Assembly: GCA_013812465.1 (NCBI GenBank)
Contig: JACCTK010000059.1
Span: 1 to 10,655 of the forward strand
Length of the DNA stretch: 10,655 nucleotides
Origin: Actinomycetota bacterium
GTDB lineage: Bacteria > Actinomycetota > Thermoleophilia > Gaiellales > Gaiellaceae
Reading direction: 5' to 3'
Made by a program: the position numbers and the translations under genes
Notes under the pieces: model-generated
Told to the model about the DNA's origin: nothing
The model's database searches: none
Seen by the model: the letters and a program-made list of their open reading frames with translations, nothing else
Shown: piece after piece, positions 7,109 to 10,655 of the stretch
Layout of the letters: each line of letters starts with the position of its first letter
Numbering within the stretch: the first letter of the stretch is position 1

Positions 7109-9952
7109 CTACGCGGCCGCGGCTGCCGGCTCTGCGAGCACACCGCGGAGGAACTGCCCGGTCGAGGAGTCCTCGACCTCGGCGATCTCCTCCGGACTCC
7201 CGACCGCGATCACCTCTCCCCCGGCCTCGCCACCCTCGGGGCCGAGGTCGACGATCCAGTCGGCCTGCTTGATCACGTCCAGGTTGTGCTCGATGACGAG
7301 CACCGTGTTCCCCGAGTCCACGAGCCGCTGGAGGACCTCGAGCAGCTTCTCGATGTCCGCGAAGTGCAGGCCCGTCGTCGGCTCGTCGAGGATGTAGAGG
7401 GTCTTGCCAGTCGCCACCTTGGAGAGCTCGGCGGCGAGCTTCACCCGCTGCGCCTCCCCGCCCGAGAGCGTCGTCGCCGGCTGGCCGAGCTTCACGTAGT
7501 CGAGTCCCACGTCATGCAGGGTCTGCAGTCGCCGGCGGATCTTCGGAATCTTCGAAAAGAAGTCGAGCGCCTCCTCGACAGACATCTCGAGGATGTCCGC
7601 GATCGACTTCCCCTTGAAGCGGACCTCGAGCGTCTCCCGGTTGTAGCGGCGCCCGTGGCAGGTCTCGCAGGGGACGTACACGTCCGGCAGGAAGTGCATC
7701 TCGATCTTGATCGTCCCGTCGCCTTTGCAGGTCTCGCAGCGTCCGCCCTTGACGTTGAAGGAGAAGCGACCGGGCTTGTATCCCCGCACCTTGGCCTCCG
7801 GCGTCAGCGAGTAGAGCTCGCGCACGTGCGTGAAGAGGTCGGTGTAGGTCGCCGGGTTGGAGCGCGGCGTGCGCCCGATCGGGGTCTGGTCGATGTCGAT
7901 GACCTTGTCGAAGACCTCGATGCCCTCGACGCTCTCGTGGTCGCCGGGCTTCGTGCGCATGCGGTTGAGCCGGTTCGCGAGCGCCTTGTAGAGAATCTCG
8001 TTGACCAGAGTGGACTTGCCTGAGCCAGACACGCCGGTGACGGCCACGAAGCGCCCGACCGGGAAGTCGACATCGATGCCTTTCAGGTTGTGCATCGACG
8101 CGCCGCGGATCGAGAACCAGCCACGGCCGTCGTCCTCACGTCGGAAGGGAATCGCGATTCGGCGCTCTCCGCTCAGGAATTGGCCGGTGATCGAGCCCTC
8201 CGTGGCCGCGATCGTCTCCGCCGTGCCCTCGCCGACGATCTCGCCTCCGTGCTCTCCCGCACCAGGCCCGAGATCGACGATCCAGTCGGCGGAGCGCATC
8301 ATCTGCTCGTCGTGCTCCACCACAAGCACGGTGTTCCCGAGGTCGCGCAGCCGCTCGAGCGTCGCGATCAGCTTGCCGTTGTCGCGCTGATGAAGCCCGA
8401 TCGAGGGCTCGTCGAGGATGTAGAGGACGCCGACCAGCTGCGACCCGATCTGCGTCGCCAGCCGCAGGCGCTGCGCCTCTCCGCCGGAGAGCGTCTTCGC
8501 GGCCCGGTCGAGCTGCAGGTAGCCGACCCCGACGTTGTCGAGGAAGGTCAGTCGTTCCCTCACCTCTTTCACGATCCGCTGCCCGATCAGCTCCTCGGTC
8601 TTGGTCAGCGCGAGCTCGTCGAGAAAGCCGAGCGCCCGCGTCACCGACATCTGCGTGAACGCGTGGATCGACCTGTCGCCGATCGTGACCGCCAGGATCT
8701 CCGGCTTCAGGCGCGCGCCGCCGCACTCCGGGCACGGCCGGAAGCTCATGTACTCCTCGATCCGGTCCCGCTGCTGGGAGGAGTCGGTCTCGCGATAGCG
8801 CCGCTGGAGGTTGTTCACGAGCCCCTCGAACGCCATCGTGTACTGGCGCCGCCGACCCATGCGGTTGCGATAGGTGACGAAGATCTTGTCGCCGCCCGTC
8901 CCGTAGAGGAACTTGTCCTGCTGCTCGGGCTCGAGGTCGCGCCACGGTGTGTCGAGCGAGATCTCGTAGCGCTCGGCGATGGCCTCGATGACGCTGTCGT
9001 AGAAGCTCTGGCTGCCGATCGTCCACGGCACGAGCGCGCCGTCGTTGATCGAGGAGGAGCTCTCGGGGACGAGCAGATCCGGGTCGATCTCGAGCTGCGC
9101 CCCGAGCCCCGTGCAGCGTGGGCAGGCGCCGTGCGGCGAGTTGAAGGAGAAGGCGCGCGGCTCGAGCTCCGGGAGCGAGACGCCATGCTCGGGGCAGGCG
9201 AGGTTCTCCGAGAACGTCAGCGCCTCCCCGTCGATGACATCCACGACCACGAGGCCCTCGGCGAGCGAGGTCGCGGTCTCGACGGATTGCGTCAGCCGTT
9301 GCCGCAGCTCTGGCTTCATCGCGAGCCGGTCGACGACGACCTCGATCGTGTGCTTGTACTTCTTGTCAAGCTCGATCTCCTCCTCGAGCAGCCGCTGCTC
9401 GCCGTCCACCTTGACCCTGGTGAAGCCGTCGCGGCGGAGCTCCTCGAGGACGTCCTTGAACTCGCCCTTGCGGTCGCGCGCAACAGGCGCGTTGACGGTG
9501 AACTTCGTCCCCTCCGGCAGACGCAGCACCTGCTCGACGATCTGGTCGAGGGACTGGCCCGTGATGGGCCGCCCGCAGATCGGGCAATGCGGGCGCCCGA
9601 TCCGCGCGTACAGGAGCCTCAAGTAGTCGTAGATCTCGGTGACGGTGCCCACAGTCGAGCGCGGGTTGCGCGAGGTCGTCTTCTGGTCGATCGAGATCGC
9701 TGGTGAGAGCCCGTCGATCGAGTCGACGTCCGGCTTCTCCATCATCTGCAGGAACTGCCGCGCGTAGGCGGAGAGCGACTCGACGTAGCGGCGCTGCCCC
9801 TCGGCGTAGATCGTGTCGAACGCGAGTGAGGACTTTCCCGATCCCGAGAGGCCGGTAACGCACACCAGAGCGCTCCTCGGGATGCGGACGGTCACGTTCT
9901 TCAGGTTGTGCTCGCGTCCGCCGTGGACGACGAGCTCGTCTGCCGGTGCCAT
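7109..9952 (-). CDS. uvrA: Excinuclease ABC subunit UvrA
   Basis: This complete 947-residue UvrA (E. coli UvrA is 940) is the damage-recognition ATPase of nucleotide excision repair; it loads UvrB onto distorted DNA. Two ABC modules are intact. Module I has Walker [10 protein letters not shown] (34-42, Lys40), signature LSGGEAQR starting at 488 and Walker [13 protein letters not shown] (Asp514/Glu515). Module II has Walker [10 protein letters not shown] (640-648, Lys646), signature LSGGEAQR starting at 829 and Walker [18 protein letters not shown] pair is at 123-126. The zinc module in ABC I is CPEH (253-256) with CPRC (277-280), so one of the usual four cysteines is histidine. The C-terminal zinc finger is complete, CETC (739-742) and CETC (762-765). 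The ATG at 9952 directly precedes the conserved [14 protein letters not shown] and has no Shine-Dalgarno site. A LexA box and a -10-like hexamer lie just upstream, indicating SOS control and probably a leaderless mRNA. Confidence 0.98.
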   Translation of the reverse strand: MAPADELVVHGGREHNLKNVTVRIPRSALVCVTGLSGSGKSSLAFDTIYAEGQRRYVESLSAYARQFLQMMEKPDVDSIDGLSPAISIDQKTTSRNPRSTVGTVTEIYDYLRLLYARIGRPHCPICGRPITGQSLDQIVEQVLRLPEGTKFTVNAPVARDRKGEFKDVLEELRRDGFTRVKVDGEQRLLEEEIELDKKYKHTIEVVVDRLAMKPELRQRLTQSVETATSLAEGLVVVDVIDGEALTFSENLACPEHGVSLPELEPRAFSFNSPHGACPRCTGLGAQLEIDPDLLVPESSSSINDGALVPWTIGSQSFYDSVIEAIAERYEISLDTPWRDLEPEQQDKFLYGTGGDKIFVTYRNRMGRRRQYTMAFEGLVNNLQRRYRETDSSQQRDRIEEYMSFRPCPECGGARLKPEILAVTIGDRSIHAFTQMSVTRALGFLDELALTKTEELIGQRIVKEVRERLTFLDNVGVGYLQLDRAAKTLSGGEAQRLRLATQIGSQLVGVLYILDEPSIGLHQRDNGKLIATLERLRDLGNTVLVVEHDEQMMRSADWIVDLGPGAGEHGGEIVGEGTAETIAATEGSITGQFLSGERRIAIPFRREDDGRGWFSIRGASMHNLKGIDVDFPVGRFVAVTGVSGSGKSTLVNEILYKALANRLNRMRTKPGDHESVEGIEVFDKVIDIDQTPIGRTPRSNPATYTDLFTHVRELYSLTPEAKVRGYKPGRFSFNVKGGRCETCKGDGTIKIEMHFLPDVYVPCETCHGRRYNRETLEVRFKGKSIADILEMSVEEALDFFSKIPKIRRRLQTLHDVGLDYVKLGQPATTLSGGEAQRVKLAAELSKVATGKTLYILDEPTTGLHFADIEKLLEVLQRLVDSGNTVLVIEHNLDVIKQADWIVDLGPEGGEAGGEVIAVGSPEEIAEVEDSSTGQFLRGVLAEPAAAAA

Positions 9953-9960
9953 AGGCAGGC

Positions 9961-9966
9961 ATTCTA
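9961..9966 (-). promoter_or_regulatory. Candidate -10 element of the uvrA promoter
   Basis: On the minus strand this reads TAGAAT, matching TATAAT at 5 of 6 positions and the actinobacterial TANNNT pattern. It ends 8 nt before the uvrA ATG, so transcription would begin at or next to the start codon. That agrees with the absence of a Shine-Dalgarno site. No clear -35 hexamer is visible; the LexA box occupies part of the spacer. Confidence 0.55.
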
Positions 9967-9972
9967 CCGAGA

Positions 9973-9986
9973 CGAACAGACGTTCG
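9973..9986. promoter_or_regulatory. LexA operator (SOS box) between uvrA and the divergent gene
   Basis: CGAACAGACGTTCG is a perfect CGAAC-N4-GTTCG inverted repeat and fits the Gram-positive LexA (Cheo box) consensus, GAAC-N4-GTTC. It lies 20 nt upstream of the uvrA ATG and just upstream of the candidate -10, where bound LexA would block RNA polymerase. uvrA is a classical SOS gene, which strengthens the call. The site is 58 nt from the start of the divergent gene at 10045, so it might act on both. Confidence 0.85.
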
Positions 9987-10034
9987 ATAGCAGACGCGCC
10001 AGGAAAGTGGGATCCTCATGGTGTCAACTCGAAT

Positions 10035-10040
10035 GGAGGT
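10035..10040 (+). promoter_or_regulatory. Shine-Dalgarno site deciding the start of the 118-residue protein
   Basis: GGAGGT lies 4 nt before the ATG at 10045, which favours that ATG over the in-frame ATGs at 10018 and 10033. Those two have no comparable site, and the 10033 ATG overlaps this motif. Confidence 0.7.
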
Positions 10041-10044
10041 ACGA

Positions 10045-10401
10045 ATGGCAGACGCCGGCCTCTTCGTCGGCTTCGGCGACCCCGTGCGCGGTCGGGAGAG
10101 CCAGGCTCTCGAGCTCTTCAACGAGACGATCCGCTACTACAGCCGCCTGCAGGAGGAGGGTGAGATCGAGAGCTTCGAGCCGGTCTTCCTCGAGCCACAC
10201 GGCGGCGACCTGGGTGGGTTCATCCTCATTCGCGGAGATGCGGAAAAGCTGTCCGCTCTGCGCGTAAGCGAGGAGTTCACGCAGTTCACGATCAAGGCGT
10301 CGCTCTGCGTCGACAAGTTCGGCGTCGTGGCCGCTGACATGAACGAGCGGCTCCAGAGCCAGATGGCGTTCTACACCGAGCAGATCGGCGCGATCGGCTA
10401 A
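10045..10401 (+). CDS. Conserved-looking 118-residue protein of unknown function (possible dimeric alpha/beta-barrel fold)
   Basis: This small soluble protein has no signal peptide or membrane segment. It begins MADAGLFVGFGDPVRGRE, has an amphipathic helix (QALELFNETIRYYSRLQEEG), then strands SFEPVFLEP and GGFILIRG separated by HGGDLG. A helix follows (AEKLSALRVSEEFTQFTIKA), then LCVDKFGVVAAD and a final helix. The beta-alpha-beta-beta-alpha-beta order and size suggest a ferredoxin-like/dimeric alpha-beta barrel domain, but this is a fold guess, not a recognised family. Catalytic residues cannot be named; His and Asp in EPHGGDLGG are the most motif-like. The ATG at 10045 is preceded by GGAGGT. 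The gene is divergent from uvrA, and their promoter region contains a LexA box, so it may be co-regulated with DNA damage; that is inference. A hairpin follows the stop. Confidence 0.82.
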   Translation: MADAGLFVGFGDPVRGRESQALELFNETIRYYSRLQEEGEIESFEPVFLEPHGGDLGGFILIRGDAEKLSALRVSEEFTQFTIKASLCVDKFGVVAADMNERLQSQMAFYTEQIGAIG

Positions 10402-10416
10402 TTCTGCTTAGCGCAA

Positions 10417-10446
10417 GACCGGAATCCGCTAGCGCGGATTCCGGTC
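10417..10446 (+). terminator. 13-bp hairpin after the 118-residue protein gene
   Basis: GACCGGAATCCGC (10417-10429), loop TAGC, and GCGGATTCCGGTC (10434-10446) make a perfect 13-bp stem starting 16 nt after the stop codon. GCGC (10411-10414 and 10447-10450) could extend it across an AA bulge. There is no U-tract. A transcription terminator is the likeliest role; a dispersed palindromic repeat is the alternative. Confidence 0.65.
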
Positions 10447-10655
10447 GCGCGAACAAGACCCCTTCATGTCGGGGCGGGATTGGAAGTCTCGGGGTGTGAA
10501 GTCGGCTGCTGGATACAACGCTGGTCTCGCTGGATACAACGCTGGTTTCGCGCATTCGTCTGCATAAGATCCCTGAAGGCGCCCGCTTCGCGGTCGCAGC
10601 GCTCCGCTTCCTCGATTGCGTGAGGTACAAAGGTGGCGTGCGCGTGCTCGGGTAC
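10447..10655. other. Right-end region with no convincing gene
   Basis: I found no supportable gene here. A 33-codon frame, ATG 10466 to TAA 10567, has no ribosome site. Another plus-strand frame is open from 10500 to the window edge and translates partly into a protein-like stretch (GARFAVAALRFLDCVRYKGG). It has no ATG, GTG or TTG start before about 10620 and follows an in-frame TGA at 10497. It could be a gene remnant or a non-coding repeat that continues past the edge. Confidence 0.4.
10508..10549. repeat. 21-bp tandem direct duplication
   Basis: Two head-to-tail 21-nt units, 10508-10528 and 10529-10549, begin GCTGGATACAACGCTGGT and differ at one base (CTC against TTC at the end). The unit length is a multiple of 3, so no reading frame is broken; in the plus frame from 10466 it gives AGYNAGL then AGYNAGF. 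Confidence 0.9.

Noticed and set aside
8090..9706. Long plus-strand open frame opposite uvrA (538 codons)
   Set aside because: It is the antisense of highly conserved UvrA motifs. Its Arg/Leu/Val/Asp-rich composition with no domain pattern is typical of antisense frames in GC-rich DNA.
10463..10490. Sequence resembling a tRNA 3' end on the minus strand (TCGGGGCGGGATT)
   Set aside because: The T-loop is degenerate, the opposite side of the T-stem does not pair, and no anticodon or D arm follows. It is not a tRNA; a remnant cannot be excluded.
10292..10630. Minus-strand open frame of 112 codons at the right end
   Set aside because: Ser/Arg-rich, antisense to the 118-residue protein gene and running through the 13-bp hairpin and the tandem repeat; no motif.

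Overview
The window is GC-rich bacterial DNA with tightly packed genes, strong G/C bias at third codon positions and GTG/TTG starts. Protein style (a large P-loop/TPR regulator, an S8 protease with a PA insert, an actinobacterial-type UvrA zinc module) and a Gram-positive-type LexA box point to a high-GC actinobacterium, possibly of the deep-branching Thermoleophilia/Gaiellales kind. That placement is inference; no rRNA or other taxonomic marker is present.

Layout, left to right. (1) The 3' part of a large plus-strand gene for a P-loop ATPase with a long helical TPR-like region, cut by the left edge. (2) A small PaaI-type hotdog thioesterase whose GTG start overlaps the previous stop (GTGA), so the two are probably translationally coupled. 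(3) A 119-nt spacer with several short inverted repeats, then a 1054-residue secreted subtilisin-type (S8) protease with a TTG start and a strong Shine-Dalgarno site. (4) A convergent intergenic region (6351-6554) holding a perfect 15-bp terminator hairpin and a pair of GGCGAGGC palindromes that look like a dispersed REP-type element. (5) On the minus strand, a small exported protein of unknown function (6555-6908) and, upstream of it in transcription, a complete uvrA (7109-9952). (6) A compact divergent promoter region (9953-10044) with a perfect LexA/SOS box, CGAAC-N4-GTTCG. A -10-like TAGAAT lies so close to the uvrA ATG that the mRNA is probably leaderless. (7) A plus-strand 118-residue protein of unknown function (10045-10401) that shares this promoter region, followed by a 13-bp hairpin. 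(8) A final 200 bp without a convincing gene but with an in-frame 21-bp tandem duplication.

Functionally this is mostly ordinary chromosome: regulation, secreted proteolysis and nucleotide excision repair. The best-supported notable signal is the uvrA control region: an SOS operator overlapping an apparently leaderless promoter, shared with a divergent gene of unknown function. I found no CRISPR array, transposase, rRNA or tRNA gene, and no convincing new multi-gene system.
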